Part shown: positions 43,986 through 52,547 of the stretch, in pieces
Layout of the letters: every line of letters begins with the position of its first letter
Numbering within the stretch: position 1 is the stretch's first letter
Source: Roseivirga sp.
GTDB lineage: Bacteria > Bacteroidota > Bacteroidia > Cytophagales > Cyclobacteriaceae
DNA: 64,000 nt
NCBI GenBank assembly: GCA_021404565.1
Contig: JAAWWF010000028.1
Span: 1-64,000 of the forward strand
Direction of reading: 5' to 3'
Notes under the pieces: generated by a model
What the model was told of the DNA's origin: nothing
What the model saw: the letters and a program-made list of their open reading frames with translations, nothing else
Database searches by the model: none
Made by a program: the position numbers and the translations under genes

Positions 43986-44019
43986 CAGAACAACCCGACA
44001 GGCGATTTTCCATTCATCG

Positions 44020-45084
44020 CTACTCTTCTATTGTCGGAATCACCCAGGTATAGCTGTACCAGTGCCATTTTCCCTCTTTGTCGGGCACCGTAATCGTGTA
44101 GAGAGACCTTCGGTTGGTTAACACCTGTTTAGACTTTACGCTGAGCTGTACCTGGCCGCCCCTCAATATGCGCAATGATTTAGAACAGCGCTTGCCCTGT
44201 ACAAAGCACTGCAATTGTTCTACACGTAAGTTGGACTCCTTAAATTTGAAGATGATGCGCGGATTATCCTTTGTTCCGCTATAGCCTGTTGATATTGCTT
44301 CCACTTTATCTACGCTTATGGGCAGCATTCCCAGCTTTTCAATAAAAGAGCCAATTTGTCCATATCGATCGGACATAGGAAACCTGGGCACCTGGTAAAA
44401 ATCACCCTCCGAACTATTTACACCACTGCTTTGGGCTGCGGCTCCTTTAAGGCCCATGCCTTTCACAATTGTCTTCATTTGCTCATCGAATTCTCCGTAA
44501 GGAAAGGCAAAGGCTGTAGGGGCTACACCCAGGTGTTCTTCAATCAAAGCCTGGCTTTTGATCAGGTCCGCCCCGAATCTCTGACGCTCTGTATCCAGGC
44601 TATCACTTAGAAAGTAGGCATGCGAATCAGAATGATTACCAATTTCAATACCAGCCTCTTTTAAGGTCTTTAGTTGTTCCCAGTCCAGATAGTCGGGATT
44701 GCCAACCGATGCTGTGTTAACAAATACGGTGGCTGTAAACCCATAGGCTCTAAGCAAGGGCAACCCATTCTCTATAAAACTCTTATAGCCATCATCTACG
44801 GTAAGGCAAACTACCTTCTGAGCTTTTTGTCGGGATTGCAGGTAGTCAATGGATTCTGAAAAACTAAGAGATTTATAGCCATTTTCCTTAAGGTGTTTGA
44901 GGTGAGACTCAAAAGCACCGTTCGATATATTCGTACTGGGGTAACGATCATCCCCAAACCGGTGGTAAACGAAGGTGGGTACTATCTTCTGAACAGAGGA
45001 TTTTTGAATTGGAACAGATCCGTTGTTTTCCCCATCAGACCCGAATACGGCCAGCAAGATGTAAAAGATGAGAGAATACTTCAT
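44020..45084 (-). CDS. Exported polysaccharide deacetylase (NodB/CE4 family)
   Basis: A 354-residue protein with a signal peptide (about 1-18). The CE4 domain (about 35-235) has the catalytic Asp pair in CLTVDDGYKSF and the metal His motif EIGNHSDSH, plus FAFPYGEFDEQM. It deacetylates N-acetylated sugars in peptidoglycan or exopolysaccharide. A C-terminal beta domain (about 245-350) is rich in charged strands. Its start overlaps the end of the glucosaminidase gene by four bases; the two form a cell-wall modifying pair. Confidence 0.9.
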   Translation of the reverse strand: MKYSLIFYILLAVFGSDGENNGSVPIQKSSVQKIVPTFVYHRFGDDRYPSTNISNGAFESHLKHLKENGYKSLSFSESIDYLQSRQKAQKVVCLTVDDGYKSFIENGLPLLRAYGFTATVFVNTASVGNPDYLDWEQLKTLKEAGIEIGNHSDSHAYFLSDSLDTERQRFGADLIKSQALIEEHLGVAPTAFAFPYGEFDEQMKTIVKGMGLKGAAAQSSGVNSSEGDFYQVPRFPMSDRYGQIGSFIEKLGMLPISVDKVEAISTGYSGTKDNPRIIFKFKESNLRVEQLQCFVQGKRCSKSLRILRGGQVQLSVKSKQVLTNRRSLYTITVPDKEGKWHWYSYTWVIPTIEE

Positions 45085-45965
45085 TCCTGGCCTGCCGTCA
45101 CGTTTATGTAGAAACCTGAATCCAGCCGGTAATGGTCGTATTGCTTCAACTGATTATATCGAATCATAGTGCGTAGCTGACTGATATAGGCTTCTCTTCG
45201 CTCAGAATAGTTGATGAGGTGTGGAATGAGTTTTTCCACATCATTACTCTCAGCTCTGGCCTTTCTGAATCCTGCATAATGTCTGGAACGACCAATTGTC
45301 TTAAAATAGTCACTGATGGATTCTGATATATCATCATATTTACGAAGATAGATCGTTTCGCCATCTCTTTTAATTGCTGCCGGTATTCGGGGTTCCCTGG
45401 CACTGTACGACCAGATACCAAAAAGATTGTTGCCAGCACCAAAAATGCGGGAGTTGCCCCAGCCACTTTCAATGGCCGCCTGTGCCAGAACGATACTGTT
45501 GGGATGAGTTTCCAGGGCGCTCAGAATAGCCGTTGTATCGCTGGTGCGGTAGTTAGTGCTTAACAAATGGAAGAATGTACTGTCACTCTCCGTCCACTCA
45601 TCTTTACCAAGTAGTACTTCGAAAGACTTTTTCTGATGAAACAGTTTGTCTTTGGCTACCAAAATGGCAGGTAGCAAAGCAGACACAAACTTCATCTTTT
45701 TTTGATCCAGGGGCAGGCTGTCAAGTCCGGTAATATTGCTGTAGAGCAATGCCGCAACCACAGAATCGCTCAAAGTCACAATGTCTGCGGGTGTTTGGAC
45801 CTCGATGAGTTTTGGTGTCAGTTCAAGTTTTGTAACTATCTGTTCCTCCTCAAGAGGTTCTTGTTCACAGGAACTGAACACTAACACAAGTGAAAACGAA
45901 AACAGACAAACGATATAAACCTTGATCCCTATCGACCTGGAATGACCAGAGGAGTATAGACTCAT
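45081..45965 (-). CDS. Glucosaminidase-domain lipoprotein (Bax-like)
   Basis: A 294-residue envelope lipoprotein. The start at MSLYSSGHSR gives a signal ending in the lipobox FSSC; the in-frame ATG 25 codons upstream would add a polar extension. The C-terminal domain has SIVLAQAAIESGWGNSRIF, with the catalytic Glu of the glucosaminidase fold, then NNLFGIWS and YDDISESISDYF, as in Bax and FlgJ-type hydrolases that cut peptidoglycan glycan strands. First gene of the pair with the polysaccharide deacetylase. Confidence 0.88.
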   Translation of the reverse strand: MSLYSSGHSRSIGIKVYIVCLFSFSLVLVFSSCEQEPLEEEQIVTKLELTPKLIEVQTPADIVTLSDSVVAALLYSNITGLDSLPLDQKKMKFVSALLPAILVAKDKLFHQKKSFEVLLGKDEWTESDSTFFHLLSTNYRTSDTTAILSALETHPNSIVLAQAAIESGWGNSRIFGAGNNLFGIWSYSAREPRIPAAIKRDGETIYLRKYDDISESISDYFKTIGRSRHYAGFRKARAESNDVEKLIPHLINYSERREAYISQLRTMIRYNQLKQYDHYRLDSGFYINVTAGQE

Positions 45966-46215
45966 GCCACAAATATAAACGGAAAGTTGAGCCTTTGTTA
46001 GAAGGCGATTCTTTCTGTAAAAACAAGACAAATCGTTCACTTTTAAGATTTACAGATACATGAATTGTAGACAAACAGTAGACAACTATCTATTGAATCT
46101 AACCAACATGAGATTATTTCATTAATGCTTTCATAGCTTAAACTGTAATCATGTGATAGCAGGCTATTGCACGGTTACTTTTAATGACCGCTTCGAAAGC
46201 GCACACCTCAACTAT

Positions 46216-48537
46216 ATGGTAAATAACTCTTCTAGGCTTCTGCTATGCTTTATATGCATGCTCTGTCCATTCTCTCTGAATGCACAACAAAACAAAATTG
46301 ATAGCCTTCATATCCTGATGTCAATGGAAAGCGATCCATTGAAGCAAATAGATATGATGAACAAGCTGGCGAGTTATTTCCACCGGTTATCTGCAGACAG
46401 TAGCCTGTTTTATGCCACCGGGGCTTTGGAGTTGAGTGAGGACAAGAACTATTCAACAGGAACCATGGATGCCCTGTTAGAATTAGCCATTGCCAATTCC
46501 AATATAGGCAATTTTGACAAAGCAAAGTCCCTGGGTAAGCAAGGTTTGTCATTAGCGCTTGAGCGGGAAGATAATAAGAGAGCGCTGAGTCTTTCAAGTA
46601 ATATAGGCAGAGCTTATGCCAGGCAGGGCAGTTTTCACGGAGCCCTTTTCTATTTCAGACAGGCGCTTGATATGAGTGACTCTTCCACAAATTCAAACTC
46701 TATAGCCAATATTTATAACAGTCTTGGCACGGTCTATATTCTATTAAAGGAATACGAGCTGGCCTCAGATCATTATGAGAAGGCGCTGGGCAGTTATGGT
46801 GAGGAGCCTGATCAGAGAAGCCTCTCCATGCTGTATAACAATATGGGAGGGAGCTACGCTTACCAGAAATCCTGGGAAAAAGCCCTTGAGTATTATTCCA
46901 GAGCCTTAAAGATTAATGAGCAATTGGCATATCCATGCCTGGAGATCTCACAGGTATATAACATAGGGGAGATATACCTCGAATTGGGTGACTTAGACCA
47001 AGCTGCAGTTTACCTCAAAAGATCTAAAAAACTTGCCGATGGCTGTGAAAACAAGGCTGCCAACGGATATATACTTTATAATCTGGGTAAGCTCGAGGCT
47101 GCCCTTGGCAATGACCGACAGGCTATTTATTATTTCGATAAGGCCATGAACTGGATCAATGATCAAAACAGCTTTTCAGATATTGATCAGGTTACAAAAG
47201 AGATTTATCAGTTCTATCGCGACCGGGGAATGTTGGAAAAGGCCCTTGAATACCTGGAAATACATACCAATGCCAAAGATTCTGTTCATGCCCTGGCCGA
47301 TATTCAAAAAATAGCTGCGCTTACCTCAGAACATGAATTCGAGAAGGAGCGTGATATCCTCAGAGCTGACCAGGCCAAAGCCGAACTCAGCCTGCAAAAT
47401 GACCTGACAAGAGAACGCTTTTACAAAAATACATTGATCATCGCCACCACCTTCTTTGTATTTCTTGCGGTGATCTATTACCTATCGGCAAGGCATCGTA
47501 GAACCAGCAACCGAATACTGGAGGAGCAAAATCAACTGGTGAATGAACAAAAACAAATATTGATTGAAAAGACCGATGAGCTCACCCGCACCAACCAAAT
47601 GATCAACAAGCTGCATGAGTTCAAGGAGGACCTTACTCATATGATAGCCCATGACCTGAAGAATGGGCTGAACTCCATATTGGCACTTTCCAATAAGCCC
47701 AAAGATCGGGAAATGGAGATCATTCACCAGAATGGCGGACAAGCACTTGGTCTGATTACCAATATGCTTGATGTCTATAAGTTTGAAGATGCCGCTATGA
47801 ACCTGAAGATTGAAGACTCAAGCTTCAACCAGCTTTTGAAATGTGCTGAAACGGAAGTCTTTATCCTCCTGGAGTTTAACAGAGTCCGGCTTGTTACCGA
47901 TTTGGATTATGACATCATGATTCCCGTGGATCAGGGAATAGTTTCCCGCGTACTCGTCAATCTTTTAACCAATGCCATCAAATATTCTGCTCCTGGCAAG
48001 GAGATTCACATAAGAGCCACCTTTCTGGAAAATGAAAATGGTGAAGGTCGAATACAGGTGGAACTGGAAGATCAGGGGGAGGGGATAGCAGAGAATGACC
48101 TGCCTTACGTTTTTGATAAATACTGGCAAAGCAAGGCCAGGAATATAAAAAAAGACATATCCACCGGTTTGGGGCTTACCTTTTGCAAAATGGCAGTGGA
48201 AGCACATCAGGGAAGTATTGAGGTAAAATCCGACCTGCATCAAGGGACTACTTTCTTTATCACCTTGCCTGCATTAAAGAAGGCTTCTTTGACAGAAAGC
48301 ATAAACCCTGAGAGCAAGGTTGCAGAGGGGGAGAGCATTAGAACTGATTGCGATTTTAAGGCTTGCGCCCTCAAATTCAGAGGGGTTAAGGTTCATGAAG
48401 TATCACGTATTCGGGCCTTGCTAAAGGAAATGAAGGGCCTGGATATGGAAGCTAAGTGGATAAGGGAATTGGAAATGGCCATGTACAGGGGAAGCCAGGA
48501 CCTCTTTGACGAGCTGACTGAGTCACTGCTGACCTGA
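46216..48537 (+). CDS. TPR-containing histidine kinase with the same C-terminal module
   Basis: A 773-residue kinase. The ATG at 46216 is chosen over a GTG 21 codons upstream because it begins the signal peptide (1-24, SLNAQ). Periplasmic TPR repeats fill about 60-370 (SNIGRAYARQGSFHGALFYF, YNNMGGSYAYQKSWEKALEY), then one membrane helix (about 405-430), a coiled coil, H-box LTHMIAHDLKNGLNSILAL and an ATPase domain with NLLTNAIKYSA and STGLGLTFCKMAV. The last 55 residues (VKVHEVSRIRALLKEMKGL, then W, ELEMAMYRGSQDLFDEL) match the kinase at 42822-43985. No partner regulator is adjacent. Confidence 0.9.
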   Translation: MVNNSSRLLLCFICMLCPFSLNAQQNKIDSLHILMSMESDPLKQIDMMNKLASYFHRLSADSSLFYATGALELSEDKNYSTGTMDALLELAIANSNIGNFDKAKSLGKQGLSLALEREDNKRALSLSSNIGRAYARQGSFHGALFYFRQALDMSDSSTNSNSIANIYNSLGTVYILLKEYELASDHYEKALGSYGEEPDQRSLSMLYNNMGGSYAYQKSWEKALEYYSRALKINEQLAYPCLEISQVYNIGEIYLELGDLDQAAVYLKRSKKLADGCENKAANGYILYNLGKLEAALGNDRQAIYYFDKAMNWINDQNSFSDIDQVTKEIYQFYRDRGMLEKALEYLEIHTNAKDSVHALADIQKIAALTSEHEFEKERDILRADQAKAELSLQNDLTRERFYKNTLIIATTFFVFLAVIYYLSARHRRTSNRILEEQNQLVNEQKQILIEKTDELTRTNQMINKLHEFKEDLTHMIAHDLKNGLNSILALSNKPKDREMEIIHQNGGQALGLITNMLDVYKFEDAAMNLKIEDSSFNQLLKCAETEVFILLEFNRVRLVTDLDYDIMIPVDQGIVSRVLVNLLTNAIKYSAPGKEIHIRATFLENENGEGRIQVELEDQGEGIAENDLPYVFDKYWQSKARNIKKDISTGLGLTFCKMAVEAHQGSIEVKSDLHQGTTFFITLPALKKASLTESINPESKVAEGESIRTDCDFKACALKFRGVKVHEVSRIRALLKEMKGLDMEAKWIRELEMAMYRGSQDLFDELTESLLT

Positions 48538-48634
48538 AACCAGTCGGGAACGGCCCATTTTGAGGTCTTCTTAATTTTTTTTGCGTCTTTTTTAAATGGC
48601 ACCGTCTACGGGGTGAATCAAACAAAGAATTATC

Positions 48635-49087
48635 ATGAAAAGACTACATGTAAACCTCGGAGTAAAAAGTGTTGAAGCATCAGTGAGTTTTTATACGGCC
48701 TTGTTCAATGCCGAACCCAGCGTTCAAAAGCCTGACTATGCGAAATGGTCGCTTACAGATCCCAGCGTAAACTTCTCTATCTCATTGGCACCGGATAACC
48801 TTGGTGTGAAACATCTGGGAATTGAAGCAGGCAGCGAAGACGAATTGAAGGAGATTTATGGGAACATAGATAAGGCTGAGAATGCAAATGTGAGGGAGGA
48901 AGGTCATACGGTATGTTGTTATCATCAGTCGGAGAAATCCTGGGTAAAAGACCCTCAGGATGTAGAATGGGAGGCATTTTATACTTATGGTACTTCTGGT
49001 GTAAATAAGGTGGCTTCCGAAGATGCCTGCTGCGATGATAACTGCTGCGAGACTGAGCCCAAAGAAGAAGCTGTCGAGGCGGTTTAA
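48635..49087 (+). CDS. arsI: ArsI/CadI-family VOC metalloenzyme
   Basis: A 150-residue type I extradiol dioxygenase-fold protein of the ArsI (C-As lyase)/CadI family. Likely metal ligands His5, His60 and Glu113 are present, and the vicinal pair Cys94-Cys95 in HTVCCYHQSEKSW corresponds to the organoarsenical-binding cysteines of ArsI. It also has an acidic, Cys-rich tail with Cys132-Cys133 and Cys137-Cys138 (ACCDDNCCET). ArsI enzymes demethylate trivalent methylarsenicals. A SigZ-like sigma factor gene follows 70 bases later; no arsR, arsB or arsM is present. Confidence 0.85.
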   Translation: MKRLHVNLGVKSVEASVSFYTALFNAEPSVQKPDYAKWSLTDPSVNFSISLAPDNLGVKHLGIEAGSEDELKEIYGNIDKAENANVREEGHTVCCYHQSEKSWVKDPQDVEWEAFYTYGTSGVNKVASEDACCDDNCCETEPKEEAVEAV

Positions 49088-49157
49088 GAATGACCAGACC
49101 AAAGCACCTCATCGGAAAGAGGTGCGCAGTTCGTCAAAAACTCAGAAATAAGAATTT

Positions 49158-49757
49158 ATGGTTAGTTTTAATATTAATCCGTCAGGACTCTCCGGAATGC
49201 CTGACGGATCAATTCCCGCATATATGAATCCACATTGTCAGGTAGTCGCCCCGGTTTTTCAGCAGTATCGTGATATACTGGCACGCTACATACAGAGTAA
49301 GGTAAAAGATCCTATCGACAGCGAAGAGTTGCTGAGTCAGGTAATGATGAAAATCTACGATCACTGCGAAAAACTGGAAGGGGTTCGAAACACCGAGGCC
49401 TGGTTGGTAACCATTGCCAGAAACGCAGTGACCGATTACTTTCGTATGCAGCAGAAACGCCCTGAATCGAGCCTGCCGGTGTCTGTGGCACTGGAAGAGG
49501 AGACCAATGTAATGGAGGATCTGGAGGCCTGTATCCCTTCTTTGATAGCAAAGTTGCCTGAAAAATATGCCCAACCTTTGGCTGATTATGAACTGAGAGG
49601 CATCCCTCAGAAAAGCCTCGCGGTACAGTACGGCATGAGTGAATCAGGCCTGAAAAGCAGAGTCCAGCGCGGCAGAAAGATGCTGAAGGAGCTTTTTACA
49701 GAATACTGCGGTCATTTGATAGAAGAGCAGGAAAGCTGTGGGGATTGTAACTGCTAA
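49158..49757 (+). CDS. ECF sigma factor, SigZ-like, with Cys-rich tail
   Basis: A 199-residue RNA polymerase sigma factor. Region 2 (about 35-100; SEELLSQVMMKIYDHCEKL, AWLVTIARNAVTDYFRMQQ) and region 4 (about 125-180; LPEKYAQPLADYELRGIPQKSLAVQYGMSES, quoted in part, with SRVQRGRKMLKELF) are intact. The C-terminus ends CGHL, then ESCGDCNC, as in SigZ proteins that may bind metal through this tail. No anti-sigma gene is adjacent. Position beside arsI suggests a metal- or arsenic-linked regulon, by inference. Confidence 0.87.
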   Translation: MVSFNINPSGLSGMPDGSIPAYMNPHCQVVAPVFQQYRDILARYIQSKVKDPIDSEELLSQVMMKIYDHCEKLEGVRNTEAWLVTIARNAVTDYFRMQQKRPESSLPVSVALEEETNVMEDLEACIPSLIAKLPEKYAQPLADYELRGIPQKSLAVQYGMSESGLKSRVQRGRKMLKELFTEYCGHLIEEQESCGDCNC

Positions 49758-49783
49758 GGGTTGTTATTTCCAATGTCCAGCCT

Positions 49784-49805
49784 GGTCTTAGCGTCCGCTA
49801 AGACC
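49784..49805. repeat. Perfect hairpin after the sigma factor gene
   Basis: Ten-base arms GGTCTTAGCG (49784-49793) and CGCTAAGACC (49796-49805) with only two bases between, so the real loop is about four to six bases. There is no T run. It lies 27 bases after the stop codon and marks the edge of a patch of degraded coding sequence. Confidence 0.6.
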
Positions 49806-49813
49806 TAATTCGG

Positions 49814-49921
49814 TTAATCCTCCAGAATCACCATCTGAAAAGTCTCCAGCGGTCCCAGGTCATAGCCGATTGCTTTCAGCTTACCGTTTCCTTCTTCGGT
49901 ATAGCCCAGAAAACAATCATG
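49814..49921 (-). pseudogene. C-terminal fragment of a lost minus-strand gene
   Basis: Read on the minus strand, this interval gives an open, protein-like stretch HDCFLGYTEEGNGKLKAIG, then YDLGPLETFQMVILED and a stop at 49814. It has no credible start codon upstream, because the frame runs into the LytTR remnant on the other strand. It looks like the last 36 residues of a truncated gene of unknown family. Confidence 0.4.
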
Positions 49922-49945
49922 GAGGCTGATATCAGTGCTATTTGA

Positions 49946-50205
49946 TTGGCACCTATTGTACTGAAAGCCGATAACAATTACACCACAGTTTATACCAAAA
50001 CCGATAGGTATATATACTCAACAGTGCTCAAAAGAATGGAAGAAAAACTACCGGGAAACAGCTTTCTGAGAGTCCATCGCAGCTATGTCGTGAATGTTAA
50101 TGCATCACAGGGTTTGAGGGAAATACGCTCTTTGTAGGAGAGCGGCAGATACCCGTGAGCAAGCAATACAAGGTTGATGTATTTAAAATTTTTAATACTT
50201 TCTAA
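49946..50205 (+). pseudogene. Frameshifted LytTR DNA-binding domain remnant
   Basis: The frame from 49946 encodes LytTR-like sequence (LKADNNYTTVYTKTDRYIY, FLRVHRSYVVNVNAS) and then hits a stop at 50135. Shifting by one base near 50107 continues the domain as FEGNTLFVGERQIPVSKQYK and VDVFKIFNTF to a stop at 50203-50205. Loss of one base therefore breaks it. No receiver, membrane or other N-terminal part lies upstream, so this is a truncated and frameshifted relic rather than a working regulator, unless the break is a sequencing error. Confidence 0.75.
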
Positions 50206-50645
50206 GGGAGTTGTAACTATGGTGATAACGATATCTGCACGATTTAACGGATGAAATGGACTGGGAAATGACGCTTTTGTGGCCATAGAGGCCTGCAGAT
50301 TAGGAATATAAGCAAATAAGGTTCACCTTTATGATAGTAGGAGGAGCAACCTTTCTTTATCAGATCCTGCCCGGTTTTATAATTAACTTGCCCCTCTCGT
50401 TTTTAAGAAGAAAAAGAGGGCGAAATTATCACGATCACAGCTTTTCCCAAACCAGCCGGAGTTCATGTTCCCACTGGTTTCCAAATTAAATCACCAACCG
50501 TCTGTTTTATTTAGATCAAAGCCGTTTTCAGGCTTGATTTCGAAGTGTGGTCTTGTCGATCTGCTTCTGGACTTTAGCAGTAGGAGGGAAAGTACGATTA
50601 GTGTTGAAATGAATAAACACAATTGTCAATATATAAGTAAATACA
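50206..50645. other. Non-coding stretch upstream of the cold-shock gene
   Basis: About 440 bases with no convincing open frame. Part of it may continue the gene debris on its left. Its right part should hold the promoter and 5' leader of the cold-shock gene; leaders of such genes are often long and structured, but no element could be defined by eye. Confidence 0.4.
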
Positions 50646-50837
50646 ATGAAAGAAGGTACAGTAAAATTTTTCAACAACACCAAGGGTTTTGGTTTTATCA
50701 AACCAGATGATTCCAGTGAAGACATTTTCGTTCACCAAAGTGGACTCATTGATGAAATTCGTGAGAATGACAGAGTTGAGTTCGAAGAAGAAAGAGGAAA
50801 AAAAGGAATGAACGCAGTTAACGTACGCGTTTTATAA
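50646..50837 (+). CDS. cspA-like: Cold-shock domain protein
   Basis: A 63-residue single-strand nucleic-acid binding protein made of one five-strand OB fold. RNP1 is KGFGFIKP and RNP2 is DIFVHQSGL, both intact, and the start EGTVKFFNNTKG is canonical. It acts as an RNA chaperone. It is monocistronic with its own terminator. Confidence 0.93.
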   Translation: MKEGTVKFFNNTKGFGFIKPDDSSEDIFVHQSGLIDEIRENDRVEFEEERGKKGMNAVNVRVL

Positions 50838-50858
50838 ATCTCACCAGGATTTGAACAG

Positions 50859-50883
50859 AGCCATTTTTTAAATGGCTTTTTTT
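50859..50883 (+). terminator. Terminator of the cold-shock gene
   Basis: Eight-base arms AGCCATTT (50859-50866) and AAATGGCT (50870-50877) followed by a T-run reaching 50883. It lies between the cold-shock gene and the convergent galactokinase stop at 50892. Confidence 0.88.
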
Positions 50884-50891
50884 ATGCCCAA

Positions 50892-52037
50892 TCAGATCTG
50901 CACTATTCCTTCGCCCAAGCCCACTGTGAAGGCTGTAGCTGTTTTTTCCAGGCTGCTTTGGTAGGCCACTGAACTTTCCCGAATAAGTTGCTCCTCGAAT
51001 CCTTCCTTTACAAGGTTAATGGTGCAGCCACCAAAACCACCGCCCATCATTCGGCTACCCAGGACATAGGTTTTGGACTGAGCAAAACCCGCCAGAAAAT
51101 CCAGCTCCGGACAGCTTACCTCATACTTTGTGCTTAATCCCCGATGCGATTCATTCATCAACTGCCCTACAAGCGCTAAGTTGCTGGCTTTAAGAGCTTC
51201 GCAGGTCTTTAATACCCGCTCATTTTCTTCCAGCACAAAGGATATTCTACGTTGTCCAGGTTCATCAAGAATTTCCCGGGCATTTTCAAGCATATTCAAA
51301 CTTACATCTCTGGGAGAGGCAATTTCGGGATGTTTCTGCTGTAAGATGGAAATTCCTTTTTCGACATCTTGTCTGCGATGGTTGTATTCCGATTCTGCCA
51401 GATCGTGGCTGATGTTGGAGTTGATCAGCACAATAGAGCATTCCTGGAAATCGGCAGGCAGCATATCAAATTCCAGGCTCTGACAGTCCAGGAAGAGACA
51501 ATGATCTATTTTACCCTGTATAACTGCGTATTGGTCCATCAGTCCGCAATTGAGACCAATTCGTATTTCGGCTTGCTGTGCCATTAACGCGATGTCTGTT
51601 TTCGAAATATTCAGATCGAACAATTCATTAATGCAGAAAATGACACCACAGGTAAGTGCTGCGGAAGAGGATACTCCTGAACCGATTGGGATATCGCTAC
51701 CCATGAGCATGTTATAACCTTGAAACTGGTAACCCTTTTCCCGCAAAATCAGGGTAATGGCTTCAATGTACTTCTGCCAGCCTCCTGAAGCTATCTCCTT
51801 AATGTCCGGGGCCAGCTTAAGGGTTTCGTTGTAATTCCCCGAAGTAATTGAAATGTGATCTGAATGATTTCTGGAACAGGCAAAATAGGTGTATTTATCG
51901 ATGGCAGCCGGTAGTACAAACCCCATGTTATAATCGGTATGATCACCAATGATGTTGATGCGTCCGGGAGCTTTGACTCTTAGCTCAGGAGCCATTGCAT
52001 ATTGCTCTTTAAAGGCCCGAAGAACTTGTTTTAACAT
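50892..52037 (-). CDS. galK: Galactokinase
   Basis: A 381-residue GHMP kinase that phosphorylates galactose at C1. The galactokinase signature PGRINIIGDHTDYNMGFVLP, the ATP loop PIGSGVSSSAAL, the catalytic Asp in LNCGLMDQYAV and the C-terminal GGGFGGCT are all present. The start is set at MLKQVLRAFKEQY; the in-frame codons upstream encode a hydrophobic run that does not belong to this family. No other Leloir-pathway gene is nearby. Confidence 0.93.
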   Translation of the reverse strand: MLKQVLRAFKEQYAMAPELRVKAPGRINIIGDHTDYNMGFVLPAAIDKYTYFACSRNHSDHISITSGNYNETLKLAPDIKEIASGGWQKYIEAITLILREKGYQFQGYNMLMGSDIPIGSGVSSSAALTCGVIFCINELFDLNISKTDIALMAQQAEIRIGLNCGLMDQYAVIQGKIDHCLFLDCQSLEFDMLPADFQECSIVLINSNISHDLAESEYNHRRQDVEKGISILQQKHPEIASPRDVSLNMLENAREILDEPGQRRISFVLEENERVLKTCEALKASNLALVGQLMNESHRGLSTKYEVSCPELDFLAGFAQSKTYVLGSRMMGGGFGGCTINLVKEGFEEQLIRESSVAYQSSLEKTATAFTVGLGEGIVQI

Positions 52038-52205
52038 CATGAGATAGATAAGAGATTTGGGATGATCATTGATGCAATTTAGAAGAAATAAGTACATAGT
52101 GGCGAAGATCAAATTGACAAGAAGCATGTCATGATTCACCATAAGATATGTAACCAATATCTTTATCAAACGTTATACCTTGTATCTCAATGTATATAGA
52201 ATGTC

Positions 52206-52541
52206 ATGATATCTAAAAACTTAACGGCTGCATCAACCAGGCCAATTATTCTTGGGGTATTAAAACAGGGGAACAGCTATGGCTATTTGATCATAAAAAG
52301 AATCAAGGAGATGTCTCAGGGCAAGATGCATTGGTCGGATGGTATGCTCTACCCGGTTTTACACAGGCTTGAAAAAGAGGAGCTTATCCGCTCCGAATGG
52401 GTCATGGCGGATAACGCCCGTCCCAGAAAGTACTACCATATTACCGAAAAAGGTAAGCAGGCGCTGATGACGGAAAGAGACCAGTGGTTGCAGGTTAATT
52501 CCGTACTCAATGAAATTTGGGGCATAGAACCTACTAGCTGA
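52206..52541 (+). CDS. PadR-family transcriptional regulator
   Basis: A 111-residue winged-helix repressor: ILGVLKQGNSYGYLIIKRIKE, recognition region SDGMLYPVLHRLEKEELI and wing RPRKYYHITEKGKQAL. It lies six bases before the permease gene, the same pairing as at 27014-29964. A short inverted repeat ATAC-CTT-GTAT (52175-52185) lies 20 bases before the start codon and may be part of its operator, although the arms are only four bases. It is divergent from galK. Confidence 0.9.
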   Translation: MISKNLTAASTRPIILGVLKQGNSYGYLIIKRIKEMSQGKMHWSDGMLYPVLHRLEKEELIRSEWVMADNARPRKYYHITEKGKQALMTERDQWLQVNSVLNEIWGIEPTS

Positions 52542-52547
52542 TCTGCC

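Noticed and set aside
48777-49112. Two overlapping minus-strand frames (48777-49112 and 48782-49102) opposite arsI
   Set aside because: Both are shadows of the ArsI gene, whose metal and Cys motifs prove the + strand frame.
49104-49125. GCACCTC/GAGGTGC hairpin after arsI as a terminator
   Set aside because: Seven-base stem with no T run, and the sigma factor gene follows closely; called too weak to list.
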